Positions 49,880-59,612 of a stretch of 64,000 nt of DNA are shown here, piece by piece. The stretch comes from an uncultured Collinsella sp. (GTDB lineage: Bacteria; Actinomycetota; Coriobacteriia; Coriobacteriales; Coriobacteriaceae): NCBI GenBank assembly GCA_958447445.1, contig CAUDAE010000001.1, positions 1-64,000 on the forward strand. Direction: 5' to 3'. The position numbers were made by a program, and so were the translations under genes. The first letter of the stretch is position 1; each line of letters begins with the position of its first letter. Under the pieces are notes generated by a model that saw only the letters and a list, made by a program, of their open reading frames with translations, was not told the DNA's origin and made no database searches.

Positions 49880-50104
49880 GGACAAAAAATGCCAAATATG
49901 AGTACTGTTGCTAAGTGAATAGCATTTACATCCTAAAAGATAATGAACATAGCCTTTAGTATGTTCATTAAAATTGGCTCCAATACGCCTTAACCAGTCA
50001 GGTTGGCTGCTTTAGGGGGTTGTAGGGGTCGCTCGGACGTCATTTTGGGTGGTTTTGCCTGCTACTAAAATGGTAACAGTACTCATATTTGCCCTTTTTT
50101 GCCC
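49880..50104. repeat. AT-rich element with inverted ends (225 bp)
   Basis: CAAATATGAGTACTGTT (49893-49909) recurs inverted at 50075-50091, a perfect 17-bp match inside longer imperfect ends (about 32 bp, with GGACAAAAAATGC / GGGCAAAAAAGGG). The interior holds a GAACAT...ATGTTC hairpin and no open frame. It is AT-richer than its surroundings, and MITE-like. Confidence 0.7.
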
Positions 50105-50250
50105 ACAGACCTTTGAGGGTGCGGCGAAAAGGGCTTGTTTTGATTGTTTGGGGCAGGCACGAGGCGCGGAAACGATGTCTGGAGCGACGGAGCGGCCTGG
50201 AATTCATCCGTAGAGGTCTTCATTGGCTGCGCCAGGAGTGTCCCTAACTG

Positions 50251-50288
50251 CCGGAGGGGGTGTCTGTCGTGGCAGACACCCGCTCCGG
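50251..50288 (-). terminator. hairpin after the acyltransferase gene
   Basis: CCGGAG and CTCCGG outside, GGTGTCTG and CAGACACC inside, form a 14-bp interrupted stem 24 nt beyond the stop codon. No T run. Confidence 0.5.
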
Positions 50289-50311
50289 ATGTGGGAGGTT
50301 TGCGCTGCAGG

Positions 50312-52528
50312 TTACTTGTCGGTGCCCAGCTTGTGCGGCTTGAGAGCGAGCGCATTGACGAGTGCGTCGGTGACAGACTTGACGGCTGCCGGCTGCGGAT
50401 CATTGACGTGATCCTCGGGGTGTACGGGCAGGTCCTTCTTGACGGCATCGTGGATCAAGTTGAGGTACTCAGTCACGCCGGTGGTCGATAGGTGCGTGCC
50501 ATCGCCATCGAACAGGTCGTTGCGGTTGGCACTGTATCCGTACCAATCGATAACGCGTACGTTCTTGTAGCGCGTAGCGGCGTTGGCGATGGCCTGGTTG
50601 GTAGAGCCAACCCACGGCTGCGGGCTGCGCGTGTTCACAAACACCACAATACGCTTATCTCCTGCATCGGCCATGATGGCGTCGATCTGGTCGTCGGTTA
50701 CCAAGCCGTTGGTGCCCAGAGCAAAGACCACGATCTTGCCGGCAAGGTTCTGCTGGATATAGCCCTCAAATGTCGCGCGGCCCGCATCGAACTGGCGGCC
50801 CTTTTCGGCATCGATATGGCTGTGCGGGAACACGCCGTCAAAGGTGTCCACGGCACGCAGTGACACGGAGTCGCCGATCATAAGCAGATCGTAGGAGCCA
50901 TCGGGGAAGCCGTCGTTGTCCTTGTCGGTGTCGTCGGCCGCCTGCTGGTCGGTGGGCGCGGTGTTCTTGGTTTCCTTGTTCAGAACTTCGGCGCCCTCGC
51001 CGCTCAGCGCAGACGTCTCGGGCACAAAGATCAGGCCGCCCAGTGCAACGACCAACACGACAGCGCAGGCTGCGCAGACAGGGACGTGCGCGCGTGCCCA
51101 GTTGGCGGGCGCGGTGGTGCCGTCGCGGAACTCGGATACGGTGCGCCCAAAGGCGCCCTTTCTAAACGGCGTCTCGATAAAGCGATAGCAGCACTCTGCC
51201 ACGGCGACCACCAACAGCACCTGCAAAATGTACTGCCACCACGGTGTATCGTTGATGTTGGCGACCGGGTTCATAAGCAACAGCAGCGGATAGTGCCACA
51301 GGTAGATGCTGTACGAGCGCTTGCCAACCCACACGAGCGGCTCGGCGGACAGCGCGCGAGCAACCATTCCCTGGGGCTGCACGCAGGCCGCGATGACCAT
51401 GAGCGTGAGGATGGAGCATAACAGCGTGCCGCCGCGATACTGGAACGCGGTGTAGCCGTTGGTGAGCGCGACCATGGCGGCAAGGCCAACCAGACCCACG
51501 ACGCCCAACACATCGATGGATGCGGGCGAGGACCAAAAACGCACGAGGGCGCTCGGCTGTGCCGGGGCGGTCTCGGCTGCTTCGTCGGCCTTCTCGCCAG
51601 GCTTGCCCTCGGCGTTCTTGCCGTGCTTGGCGGCGCCAGCTAGGCGATTGAGCCCCAAACGACGAGCGAGACGCACCGGCGCCAGGTCGCGATCGGGGAT
51701 AAAGGCCATCCAGGCACCCAGCAGCAGCGAGAACACACGGGTGTCGGTGCCGTAGTACACGCGGCTGGGGTCGACGGCAGGGTTGTAAAGCACCATCATG
51801 GCAAGGGCAGATACCGCGGCAAGGCCTAGAACCACGCGGCGCGTGTTGGGTTTGCTCACATGCATGGATACCATGGCAAACAGCAGCGGCGGCCAAATCA
51901 GGTAGAACTGTTCCTCGATGGCAAGCGACCAAAAGTGCGTGAGCGGCGAGGGGTCGCCCAGAGCATTGAAGTACGAGACGTTTTGGGCAATCTGCCACCA
52001 GTTGTTAAAGAACAGCAGTGACGGCAGAATGTCGGGGCGCATCTTGGTGAGCATCACGTGGTTGAAGACGGTGCACAGCGCACAGGTCACCACCACGACG
52101 GTTACCACGGCGGGGACCAGGCGACGGATGCGGCGGATCCAGAAGCTCTTGAGGTCGATGCGGCCGGTCTTAGCGACTTCGTTGAGTAGCAGGCGTGTGA
52201 TCAGATAGCCCGAAAGCACAAAGAAGATCGTGACGCCGAGCAGACCGCCCTGCGCCCACGTGAGGTTGAGGTGATAGAGCACCACCGCGACGACGGCAAG
52301 CGTGCGCAGGCCGTCAAGGGCAGGGATGTAGCGGGACTTGGGGCGAGCAGGCGTCTGCTCCGCGGCGGGAGTGTTGGCGCGGCCCGCGTTGTTGGCAGAA
52401 GCACGATGGGGGCTCGCGGTGCGTCGCGGTTCGTTGGCACGGCGTTCACCCTTCACGCGTTCGTGCGGTGCCGGCTCGTTGCCCATGCGGCGTCGACCGC
52501 GCGAGCCCGATTGCGAGAGTTGTTCCAT
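50312..52528 (-). CDS. OatA-type O-acetyltransferase (acyltransferase 3 + SGNH)
   Basis: 738 residues. A disordered basic N-terminus (about 1-65), then an acyltransferase-3 membrane domain with about ten helices (YIPALDGLRTLAVVAVVLYH, FFVLSGYLITRLLL, HFWSLAIEEQFYLIWP), a Lys/Ala-rich loop, and a C-terminal extracytoplasmic SGNH domain (about 550-738) with nucleophile GDSVSLR, GTNG and DGTHLS. Such proteins acetylate peptidoglycan or surface glycans and protect against lysozyme. ATG at 52528. Monocistronic, divergent from ribokinase. Confidence 0.91.
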   Translation of the reverse strand: MEQLSQSGSRGRRRMGNEPAPHERVKGERRANEPRRTASPHRASANNAGRANTPAAEQTPARPKSRYIPALDGLRTLAVVAVVLYHLNLTWAQGGLLGVTIFFVLSGYLITRLLLNEVAKTGRIDLKSFWIRRIRRLVPAVVTVVVVTCALCTVFNHVMLTKMRPDILPSLLFFNNWWQIAQNVSYFNALGDPSPLTHFWSLAIEEQFYLIWPPLLFAMVSMHVSKPNTRRVVLGLAAVSALAMMVLYNPAVDPSRVYYGTDTRVFSLLLGAWMAFIPDRDLAPVRLARRLGLNRLAGAAKHGKNAEGKPGEKADEAAETAPAQPSALVRFWSSPASIDVLGVVGLVGLAAMVALTNGYTAFQYRGGTLLCSILTLMVIAACVQPQGMVARALSAEPLVWVGKRSYSIYLWHYPLLLLMNPVANINDTPWWQYILQVLLVVAVAECCYRFIETPFRKGAFGRTVSEFRDGTTAPANWARAHVPVCAACAVVLVVALGGLIFVPETSALSGEGAEVLNKETKNTAPTDQQAADDTDKDNDGFPDGSYDLLMIGDSVSLRAVDTFDGVFPHSHIDAEKGRQFDAGRATFEGYIQQNLAGKIVVFALGTNGLVTDDQIDAIMADAGDKRIVVFVNTRSPQPWVGSTNQAIANAATRYKNVRVIDWYGYSANRNDLFDGDGTHLSTTGVTEYLNLIHDAVKKDLPVHPEDHVNDPQPAAVKSVTDALVNALALKPHKLGTDK

Positions 52529-52715
52529 AAAACATCATCCAATGACGAGAATAATCAGCACGCCTTCATTGTAACTGCCTGCTCCTGTGAATGCTTGCTG
52601 CTGGCGCAAGCTCAAGCGCGCGTCCACATCAAAGTGAACTAAAGTTATAGGGGGTGCGAGAGTGCACGATCGACGGCCGACGGTGGGCATAAGGCCCGCA
52701 GACGAGGAGGTTTCC

Positions 52716-53678
52716 ATGGCAGATCGCAGCATCGTTGCGGTGTTCGGCAGCATGAACATGGACCTTTCGGTGGCGTGCGAGCGCATGCCGCGCGCGGGCG
52801 AGACCGTCGGTGGCAGCGGGTTTATCACCAACGCCGGTGGCAAGGGCGCCAATCAGGCCGTAGCTGCCGCGCGTATGGGCGCGTGCACGCACATGATCGG
52901 CGCGGTCGGTCGCGACGCGTTTGGCGCGTCGCTCGTGGCGGGGCTCCAAGACGCCGGCGTGGACTGTGACTTTGTAGTGCATCGCGATGACGTGGAGACG
53001 GGAACGGCGACCATTATTCGCTGCGAGGGCGACAACCGCATCATACTGTCACCGGGCGCCAACCATGCGCTTGCGGGCGCGGACGTTGCCTGCGCGCTGA
53101 GGCGTCTGGTGGCCCATGAGCTCGACGGCGACGCCAGCGAGATTGCCCCGGCTGCCGGAAGCGTCTTTATCGCCCAGGGCGAATGTGACCTTGCGGCGAC
53201 GGCCGAGGCGCTTGTTTGCGCTCACGAGCTGGGGTTCTATGCGGTCTTTAATCCAGCGCCCGCCTGCGAGCTGCCTGCGGAGGTCTGGCCTGCGGTCGAC
53301 TTGGTCTGCCCCAACGAGACCGAGTGCCAGGTGCTGACGGGCATTCTGCCCACGGATGATGTGAGTTGCGTCGCCGCGCTCAATGCGCTGCTCGACAAGG
53401 GTGCCGGAGCTGCGGTCATCACGTTGGGCGGTGCCGGCTCGGTTACGCTCGGCGATGGCGGTGAGCTGCTGCGCATGCCGGCACTTTCGAGTACGGTAGT
53501 CGATACCACGGCCGCCGGCGATACGTTTATCGGCGCGTTGGCGGCGGCTCGCCTAGAGGGCTTGCCGCTCTTTGAGTGCATGGCCGCGGGTGCTCGCGCC
53601 TCGGCAGTGACGGTGTCGCGCCTGGGCGCTCAGCAATCGATTCCCACGCGCGCCGAAGTTGAACATTGGTTTGGTTAA
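52716..53678 (+). CDS. rbsK: ribokinase (PfkB family)
   Basis: 320 residues. It phosphorylates ribose to ribose-5-phosphate. N-terminal [20 protein letters not shown] and the [15 protein letters not shown] signature (about 41-55), then the C-terminal [13 protein letters not shown] (about 264-276) with the catalytic aspartate match RbsK. GAGGAGG precedes the ATG. It forms a unit with the nucleoside hydrolase 30 nt downstream, which would supply the ribose. Confidence 0.9.
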   Translation: MADRSIVAVFGSMNMDLSVACERMPRAGETVGGSGFITNAGGKGANQAVAAARMGACTHMIGAVGRDAFGASLVAGLQDAGVDCDFVVHRDDVETGTATIIRCEGDNRIILSPGANHALAGADVACALRRLVAHELDGDASEIAPAAGSVFIAQGECDLAATAEALVCAHELGFYAVFNPAPACELPAEVWPAVDLVCPNETECQVLTGILPTDDVSCVAALNALLDKGAGAAVITLGGAGSVTLGDGGELLRMPALSSTVVDTTAAGDTFIGALAAARLEGLPLFECMAAGARASAVTVSRLGAQQSIPTRAEVEHWFG

Positions 53679-53708
53679 ACGATAAAGACGGAGAAGCGGA
53701 GTAGAACA

Positions 53709-54683
53709 ATGGCAATCAAGAAGCTGATCCTTGATCTGGATATGGGTGTGGACGATGCGATGGCGCTGGCCTATGCCATCGCGAGCCCCGAGGTGGAGCT
53801 CGTGGGCATCACCACGTGCTTTGGCAACGTGCGCGTCGAGCAATCGGCGCACAATTGCCTGGCGGTGCTCGATCTGCTGGGTCGCCCCGAGGTTCCGGTG
53901 TACCTGGGTGCCGACCGTCCTCTGCAGGCGACTGAGCCCTATACGCCGCCGGCGTCCACCGCGCTCATTCACGGCAAGAACGGCATCGGCGGCGCGAGCG
54001 TGCCCGCGTCGCCTTACGAGCCAGTGGGGGCGACCTCGGCCGACGGCAACGCTGCGGTCGATTATCTGATCGATGCCGCGCGCACCTATGGTCCCGATCT
54101 GGTCTACGTAGCGACTGGCCCGCTCTCCAACCTGGCGCTCGCCCTGGAGCGCGATGCGGCGGCGATGATGTCCATCGGCCGCGTGGTCGTGATGGGCGGC
54201 GCCCTTACCGTGCCCGGCAACGTGAGCGCGGGCGCCGAGGCCAATATGGCGAGCGACCCCGAGGCAGCCGACGCGGTGCTGCGCTCGGGCCGTAAGCTCA
54301 CCATGGTGGGTCTGGACGTGACGCATCGCGTGGTGCTCACACGCCGCGACATTGCCGGCTGGACGGGCTCGGGCACCATGGCGGGCTGCGCATTTGCGAG
54401 CATGGTCGAGCACTACATTGGCTCGTACGAGATGAACGCACCCTACCTGGGTGGTTGTGCGCTGCACGATCCGCTGGCCGTTGCCGTGGCGATCGACCCC
54501 ACGCTCGTAGGTGCGCTCGGCTGCAACCTGCGTGTTGATCTGCTGGGCGAGTACCGCGGTCGCACCATCTGCGATGAGCGCCGCCTGTCCGATCCGGACA
54601 AGAGCGCGCTTGTGGCACTGACCGTGGATGCTCCGCGCTTCCTGTCCGAGTTCAAGACGCGTATGGCCCGTGTCCTTGGCTAA
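53709..54683 (+). CDS. inosine/uridine-preferring nucleoside hydrolase
   Basis: 324 residues. It cleaves ribonucleosides to base and ribose in salvage. The Ca2+-binding aspartate cluster LDLDMGVDDAMAL (8-20) is present, with Met-Gly-Val where many have Pro-Gly. VATGPLSNLALAL and the NVSAGAEANMASDPEAAD region also fit the family. ATG at 53709 follows a GGAG site. Downstream of ribokinase with a 30-nt gap. A long hairpin separates it from luxS. Confidence 0.9.
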   Translation: MAIKKLILDLDMGVDDAMALAYAIASPEVELVGITTCFGNVRVEQSAHNCLAVLDLLGRPEVPVYLGADRPLQATEPYTPPASTALIHGKNGIGGASVPASPYEPVGATSADGNAAVDYLIDAARTYGPDLVYVATGPLSNLALALERDAAAMMSIGRVVVMGGALTVPGNVSAGAEANMASDPEAADAVLRSGRKLTMVGLDVTHRVVLTRRDIAGWTGSGTMAGCAFASMVEHYIGSYEMNAPYLGGCALHDPLAVAVAIDPTLVGALGCNLRVDLLGEYRGRTICDERRLSDPDKSALVALTVDAPRFLSEFKTRMARVLG

Positions 54684-54692
54684 GTTGTCTTT

Positions 54693-54762
54693 TTGGGACG
54701 GGGCTTTTTGACTGGTATGATTGGTGCGACCAATCGAACCAGCTAAAAGAGCCCCGTCCCAA
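54693..54762. terminator. 70-nt long hairpin between nucleoside hydrolase and luxS
   Basis: TTGGGACGGGGCT and AGCCCCGTCCCAA pair perfectly, and the stem continues almost unbroken inward through ACTGGT/ACCAGC to GATTGGT-gcg-ACCAATC: about 33 paired positions per side. It lies about 10 nt after the hydrolase stop. It can serve as a terminator (with T run at the inner arm) or be a MITE-like insert. Confidence 0.6.
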
Positions 54763-54785
54763 TTTGACTATCGAGAGGATCTGCC

Positions 54786-55274
54786 ATGGAGCGCATCGCC
54801 AGCTTTTCCGTTGATCATCTGCTGCTTGAGCCCGGCGTGTATGTGAGCCGCATCGACCGCGATCCGGCGACCGGTGCCGCCGTCACCACGTTTGACCTGC
54901 GCCTGACCACGCCCAACAAGGAGCCGGTCATGAACACGGCCGAGTGCCACACCATTGAGCACCTGGGCGCGACGTTCCTTCGCAATCATGCCGAGTGGTC
55001 GAGCCGCATTGTCTACTTTGGCCCCATGGGCTGCCGCACGGGCTTTTACCTCGTCGTGTTTGGCGAGGTGACGAGCGAGGAGATTCTGCCGCTCGTGCGT
55101 GAGCTGTTCGAGTTTGTCGCCGGCTTTGAGGGCGATGTCCCCGGTGCCGCTCCCGAGGAGTGCGGTAACTACCTGGACCAGAACCTCCCCATGGCAAACT
55201 GGCTCGCGCGCCGCTACCTCGACCGCGACCTGGCCGATATCGACGAGAAGCACCTGCACTATCAGCAGGCGTAA
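54786..55274 (+). CDS. luxS: S-ribosylhomocysteine lyase LuxS
   Basis: 162 residues. It converts S-ribosylhomocysteine to homocysteine and DPD, the precursor of autoinducer-2. The metal site HTIEH (54-58), RTGFYLVVFG and the C-terminal CGNYLDQNL with the metal cysteine are intact. ATG at 54786 follows GAGAGGA. It sits after a ribose-salvage pair and before a sugar-linked and signalling block. Confidence 0.95.
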   Translation: MERIASFSVDHLLLEPGVYVSRIDRDPATGAAVTTFDLRLTTPNKEPVMNTAECHTIEHLGATFLRNHAEWSSRIVYFGPMGCRTGFYLVVFGEVTSEEILPLVRELFEFVAGFEGDVPGAAPEECGNYLDQNLPMANWLARRYLDRDLADIDEKHLHYQQA

Positions 55275-55303
55275 GAGCTTTATCGCCCAAAACGCGCGCA
55301 TTG

Positions 55304-55335
55304 GGCGCCTCCGCTTATGCGGGGGCGCCTTTTTG
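55304..55335 (+). terminator. terminator of luxS
   Basis: GGCGCCTCCGC and GCGGGGGCGCC (11 bp, one G-T) followed by TTTTTG. Confidence 0.85.
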
Positions 55336-55383
55336 TTGATTGGTCGGGGCGAGCGTTCAAAATCGCTCGTGTTTGTTCTAGAA

Positions 55384-55409
55384 TGTTCGTATAGTCACAT
55401 TTACGAACA
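55384..55409. promoter_or_regulatory. operator candidate upstream of the DUF4867 gene
   Basis: TGTTCGT and ACGAACA form a perfect 7-bp inverted repeat with 12-bp spacer, immediately before the ribosome site. TGTTC and GAACA half sites repeat on both sides (55375, 55416). Confidence 0.5.
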
Positions 55410-55418
55410 GGAGTGAAC

Positions 55419-56063
55419 ATGCATATCTACTCTGTCAACGATCCCGAGTTCAAATCCTATGGCAACGTTTGGGATGACGTTCCGTCCGAGCTCACGTCGC
55501 CCGTGCTCGAGGCGCTCTCAGCCACGCCCATTCCCGAGGGCAGCAAGTACGTAGCAAGCGCGCCGGAGCTCGAGGGCGTCAAAGATACCGATAAACTGGG
55601 CTTTCTCATGTTTGGCGGCCGTCCCTTCCAGCTCGGCTGGTGCAACGGCCACAACACGCAGCTCAACTGCCTGGAGTATCACCGCGCGAGCGAATTCAAC
55701 CTGGGCGCTCGCGACTTTATCCTGCTCGTGGCGCATCGCTGGGAGATCGAGGACGGCAAGCTCGACACCGCGTGTGTCAAGGCGTTTCGCGTGCCGGCGG
55801 GTACGGTCGTCGAAGTCTTCAACACCACGCTTCACTACACGCCGTGTATGGTCGACGACGGTGGCTTCCAGGTGATGGTGGCGCTGCCCGCCGGCACCAA
55901 CGGTCCGCGCCCCGAGGCTGCGGCCGACATGCCCACGGCCGGCGACAGCTACTGCTACTGGAAGGCCGACAAGTGGGTTCTCTGCCATGCTGACAGCCCC
56001 AAGGCAGCCGAAGGCGGCTACGTAGGCCTCATCGGCAAAGATCTCGACATCACCGTGGACTAG
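55419..56063 (+). CDS. DUF4867 family cupin-like protein
   Basis: 214 residues. The sequence matches the DUF4867 pattern: MHIYSVNDPEFKSYG at the N-terminus, CLEYHRASEFNLGARDFILLV near 84-104 and VPAGTVVEVFNTTLHYTPC near 124-142, likely a cupin barrel with conserved His/Glu. These proteins are often encoded beside sugar-degradation genes, possibly as sugar isomerase or epimerase-like proteins; the reaction is unknown. ATG at 55419 follows CAGGAG. A strong inverted repeat upstream suggests repressor control. Confidence 0.8.
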   Translation: MHIYSVNDPEFKSYGNVWDDVPSELTSPVLEALSATPIPEGSKYVASAPELEGVKDTDKLGFLMFGGRPFQLGWCNGHNTQLNCLEYHRASEFNLGARDFILLVAHRWEIEDGKLDTACVKAFRVPAGTVVEVFNTTLHYTPCMVDDGGFQVMVALPAGTNGPRPEAAADMPTAGDSYCYWKADKWVLCHADSPKAAEGGYVGLIGKDLDITVD

Positions 56064-56316
56064 CGCATCGCCCCAAACCACCACAAAGGTGCCTGTCTCC
56101 TTTGCGGTGGTTTGGGGCGGGCGGATATCGGGAAGTGCCAGACGGGGGAGGCTGCCGGGCGCCTTGCCGTCTGCGGATTTTGGGACATGCGGCCCGCTTT
56201 TTCGACCCATCTGTCGGTACACTAAAAGCACTATGGGTACCTGCGAGCGACATATCGGCCACGCGGCCGCCCGATCCGCACCCGTGGCGGATCCCAGGGG
56301 CGGCAGGCTCTTCGCC

Positions 56317-58116
56317 ATGCCGCGATTCCTTGTTGGCATAACACATCAGGTGTACCGTCACCGCGTCTTCGCTATCGCCGGTGTCATCACTGCGCTGTTC
56401 CTCATACTTTTGGCAGTCTTGCCGGCGCTGTTCGCCTTCGACCCCAAACTTTCTAACGCCGTGCCCGCCTATAGCGAGGTGTCCGAAGAGGTCGTGGGTG
56501 CGCTCGTCCATTCGAGCTCTCTCCCGCTGCTTGTCGCCGCAATTGTATTTTCAATTTGGGGCGTATCGGTCTATCTGCGCTGTTTGGACTATGTGTTGCG
56601 CCGCCGTCTTGTTGCCATCGCCACCATCTGCGCCCTGTGGATGATCGAAGTCATTCTCAAGTACAAGTCGTTCACGCCGTTCTATGCCACCGTGCTGTGG
56701 TACCTGTACTACGTGCCCATGACGCTCATTCCGCTGCTCTACCAGTTGTGTGGTCTGCGCCTTGCGGGCCTGGAGCAACACCGCCTGGGTCGCCGCTACT
56801 GCGCTGCGCTGTGGATTATGGCTATCCTGCTTATCGGATTTGTGCTCACCAACGATTTTCACCAGCAGGTCTTCCACTTTGACCGTACAAGCGACACCTG
56901 GAGCAACGATTACACGTACGGCTGGGGTTATTTCGCCGTCCTCGTGTGGACGGCCTTTAACTTTGTGGCCTTTTTTATCCTGGTGGGCCGGTCCTCGTCC
57001 TTTCGCATCCAACGTTTCTCGGGCACGGCGGCGCTCGTGCTGTTGGGCGGCGCGTTCTTTGCCATCTCATATGCGTTGCGCGTGCCCTGGGCATGGAGGC
57101 TCAACTTCTCGCTCGTCTATTGCGTCTTGTGCGTGGTGGCGATGGAAATCTGTCTCGATTGCGGTGTCGTTCCGTCATATCACGACATCGCCGGCATTTT
57201 CGACACCTTGCCGCTTGACCTCAAAGTTCTAACGCGCGACCTGCAGGAAGTCTATGCCACGCCAGTGTCAAAGCCAATGCCGGTAGGCGTGCGCGAGGAG
57301 TTGCGGACCCAGGCGCACAGCCGCGCCCATGCCTTTGCCGTGGCGTCCGATCCCGATGTGATGTACCGTGCCTTTCCACTACTGGGCGGATCGGCCCTGC
57401 TTGCCCAAGACGTGTCGGATCTCAACGAGCTTAACCGTGAACTGGCACATCGTCGTATGGAGCTGCAGCGTCAAAATGAGCTGCTCGCCGCCGACTACGA
57501 CCTTAAGACGCACCTGGCAGACCAAGAGGCCGAGACCTTGCTGGTCCAAGACGTGGACCAGGCGCTTGCCCGCGCGCTCGAAGGGATGTACGACCTGCTG
57601 AGCTCGCTGCCGCCGTTGACCGATGAATCGTCTTCGCACGAGCGTTACCGCATGCTGCAGCGCGCCAAGATGCTCGTCGCCTATTGCAAGCGCAAGGGGT
57701 CGCTCACGTTGGCACAGCACGGGGAGAGCGGTTTTGATCGCGACCGCATTCAGCTCATTGCCAACGAGCTCGCAAGCGACCTGCGCACCATCGATATCGA
57801 TTGCGCCTCGATTATCGCCATACGGCGCCCGTTGCACGCCAGTACGGTAAGCGCCCTGTACGACTGCGTGTATGACTTTGCGTTTTTTGCCTACACCACC
57901 GACCATCCGGCGCTTATGTATCACTTGGGCGACCATGACCGATGCAGTGTCGAGCTACGCGCCACGCTTTTTTCCAACGATGATGCAGATCTTTCGCAGA
58001 CGCCCGCTGCGCAAGAGCTCGATAGCGCTCTGCAAGGGCGCAACGTGGCATACCGCCTTGAGGGCGAGCCCGGCCAGCTGCGCATGATCGTCTTGATGCC
58101 GAGGGCGGGTGAGTGA
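56317..58116 (+). CDS. 7TM sensor with degenerate kinase-like C-terminus
   Basis: About 599 residues from the ATG at 56317; an ATG at 56233, just after a TACACT -10-like box (56217), would add 28. Residues about 10-300 form the seven-helix N-terminal domain of certain histidine kinases (LTNDFHQQVFHF between helices is its signature). The C-terminal half contains a coiled coil (LNRELAHRRMELQRQNELL) and a helix/ATPase-like region (about 430-599), but no histidine at the H-box position, no N-box and no glycine boxes. It should sense rather than phosphorylate. The histidine kinase gene follows after 2 nt, and the two proteins probably work together. Confidence 0.75.
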   Translation: MPRFLVGITHQVYRHRVFAIAGVITALFLILLAVLPALFAFDPKLSNAVPAYSEVSEEVVGALVHSSSLPLLVAAIVFSIWGVSVYLRCLDYVLRRRLVAIATICALWMIEVILKYKSFTPFYATVLWYLYYVPMTLIPLLYQLCGLRLAGLEQHRLGRRYCAALWIMAILLIGFVLTNDFHQQVFHFDRTSDTWSNDYTYGWGYFAVLVWTAFNFVAFFILVGRSSSFRIQRFSGTAALVLLGGAFFAISYALRVPWAWRLNFSLVYCVLCVVAMEICLDCGVVPSYHDIAGIFDTLPLDLKVLTRDLQEVYATPVSKPMPVGVREELRTQAHSRAHAFAVASDPDVMYRAFPLLGGSALLAQDVSDLNELNRELAHRRMELQRQNELLAADYDLKTHLADQEAETLLVQDVDQALARALEGMYDLLSSLPPLTDESSSHERYRMLQRAKMLVAYCKRKGSLTLAQHGESGFDRDRIQLIANELASDLRTIDIDCASIIAIRRPLHASTVSALYDCVYDFAFFAYTTDHPALMYHLGDHDRCSVELRATLFSNDDADLSQTPAAQELDSALQGRNVAYRLEGEPGQLRMIVLMPRAGE

Positions 58117-58118
58117 CG

Positions 58119-59612
58119 ATGCAGATTTCGCTCATTCTTCCCCAAATCGTTGCGCTCGATGTTGTCTTTGCCCTGGCTGCGTGTCTGCAGACGATCCACG
58201 TCCCGCTCATCGCATCGCGCCGCTCGTCCTATAACCGTAAGGTGATTTGTGCCTACGAGGCGAGCCTTGTGCTTCACCTAGTTATTTCGGCGCTCATCTT
58301 GTTCGCGTCGTCTGGCTCATATCTGGTGGCGCCGCTTGACGTTTGCGCCAGGGCAATGGGCGGAGCGTTGTGGCTCAATGCCGTGATCTTTGCCTACGGC
58401 GTGGTGCTTATGGTGCGCTATCGTCGCCCCGTCATGCTGGTCGAGCTGCTGCTCGTTGCCGCCGTGACACCGCCGGTGGTTTTTGCCATGGGCTCGGCGT
58501 GGACCGTTGTCCTTATCGCAGAGGGAGCGTTCTTCCTGTTCCGCTCCATTGCGGCGCTCTTGATGGATGTCCGCAACCGCCAGGAGGATATCACCATGTT
58601 CTCGACGATCGAGACCATCAACGTGATTCCCGTGGGCATCCTGTATCTGGACCCGAGGGGCCGTCCGCTGCTCATGAACCGCTGCATGCGCAAAAACCTG
58701 GTGGAGCTTCATATGCCCACCGACCTAGGCGATATGAGCGGTACATGGAACGACCTGCGCAAACTCAGCATGCAAATGCCCGAAAGCAGCAGGAACCGTG
58801 TGCGGATTAATCTGGACCGCTTTGGTGAGGCGCGCGTTGTGGTCGAGGTTTCTCCCGCCGAGATTCGCTTGTTTGTGCACGACGAGGTTATGGTTTCGGG
58901 CCGCCTCTTTGAGCGCATTATCGGACTGGACGTGACGGAATACGCACACGCCTACGACCGCTTGGCGCAAGCAAACCACCTGCTTGAGCTTGCGGGCCAA
59001 GAGCTCCAAGCCCAGATCGAAGAAGTCAAAAAAGTTGCTGACAATGCGGCCTATCTGCGTATGCGCGCTCGCGTGCACGACGTGATCGGGCAGCGCCTGT
59101 CCATCCTCCATCGTTATCTGGAGGAGGGGCGCCTGGACGATGAGTCACTCGAGCAGATCGACCCGCTGCTGCGCTCAATCGCTACCGATCTGCGCAGCGG
59201 AGGCGACACCGAACCGGCAGAGCAACTGGGCGATATCGTCCATGCCTTTGGCCTGGTGAGCGTGCAGATCGATGTGGAGGGCGAGCTGCCAAGCGACGCG
59301 CGTGTCGCCGCAGCCTTTCTGCAGATTATCCGCGAGGCCTCGACCAATGCCACCAAGCATGCACAGGCCCATCAGGTCCATGTGCGCCTGCGGCAGGAGA
59401 CGTCGGAAGACGGCGCTGTTGCGCGGATGACCGTTTCTAACGACGGCGCGCCTGCACCCGTATCGTATCGCGAGGGAACGGGTATCCCAGGTATGAGGCA
59501 TGTCGCACAGAATCTGGGCGGCAGCCTGGAAGTCTACACCGCCCCGCCCTTCACGCTTACGGTGTCCATCCCGCTCGCCTCCAGCGCCACGGTCCAAAGG
59601 AGAAGTTCATGA
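58119..59612 (+). CDS. membrane sensor histidine kinase (HisKA_3 type)
   Basis: 497 residues. Six or seven N-terminal membrane helices, a PAS-like region (about 155-260), a coiled coil (LAQANHLLELAGQELQAQIE) and a HisKA_3 H-box RARVHDVIGQRLSILH near 313 with the phosphorylated His. The ATPase part has the N-box IIREASTNATKHAQA near 403-417, DGAP and the G-box GTGIPGMRHVAQNLGG. It phosphorylates the regulator encoded next (ATGA overlap). The partner upstream has a related layout but no active-site residues. Confidence 0.9.
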   Translation: MQISLILPQIVALDVVFALAACLQTIHVPLIASRRSSYNRKVICAYEASLVLHLVISALILFASSGSYLVAPLDVCARAMGGALWLNAVIFAYGVVLMVRYRRPVMLVELLLVAAVTPPVVFAMGSAWTVVLIAEGAFFLFRSIAALLMDVRNRQEDITMFSTIETINVIPVGILYLDPRGRPLLMNRCMRKNLVELHMPTDLGDMSGTWNDLRKLSMQMPESSRNRVRINLDRFGEARVVVEVSPAEIRLFVHDEVMVSGRLFERIIGLDVTEYAHAYDRLAQANHLLELAGQELQAQIEEVKKVADNAAYLRMRARVHDVIGQRLSILHRYLEEGRLDDESLEQIDPLLRSIATDLRSGGDTEPAEQLGDIVHAFGLVSVQIDVEGELPSDARVAAAFLQIIREASTNATKHAQAHQVHVRLRQETSEDGAVARMTVSNDGAPAPVSYREGTGIPGMRHVAQNLGGSLEVYTAPPFTLTVSIPLASSATVQRRSS

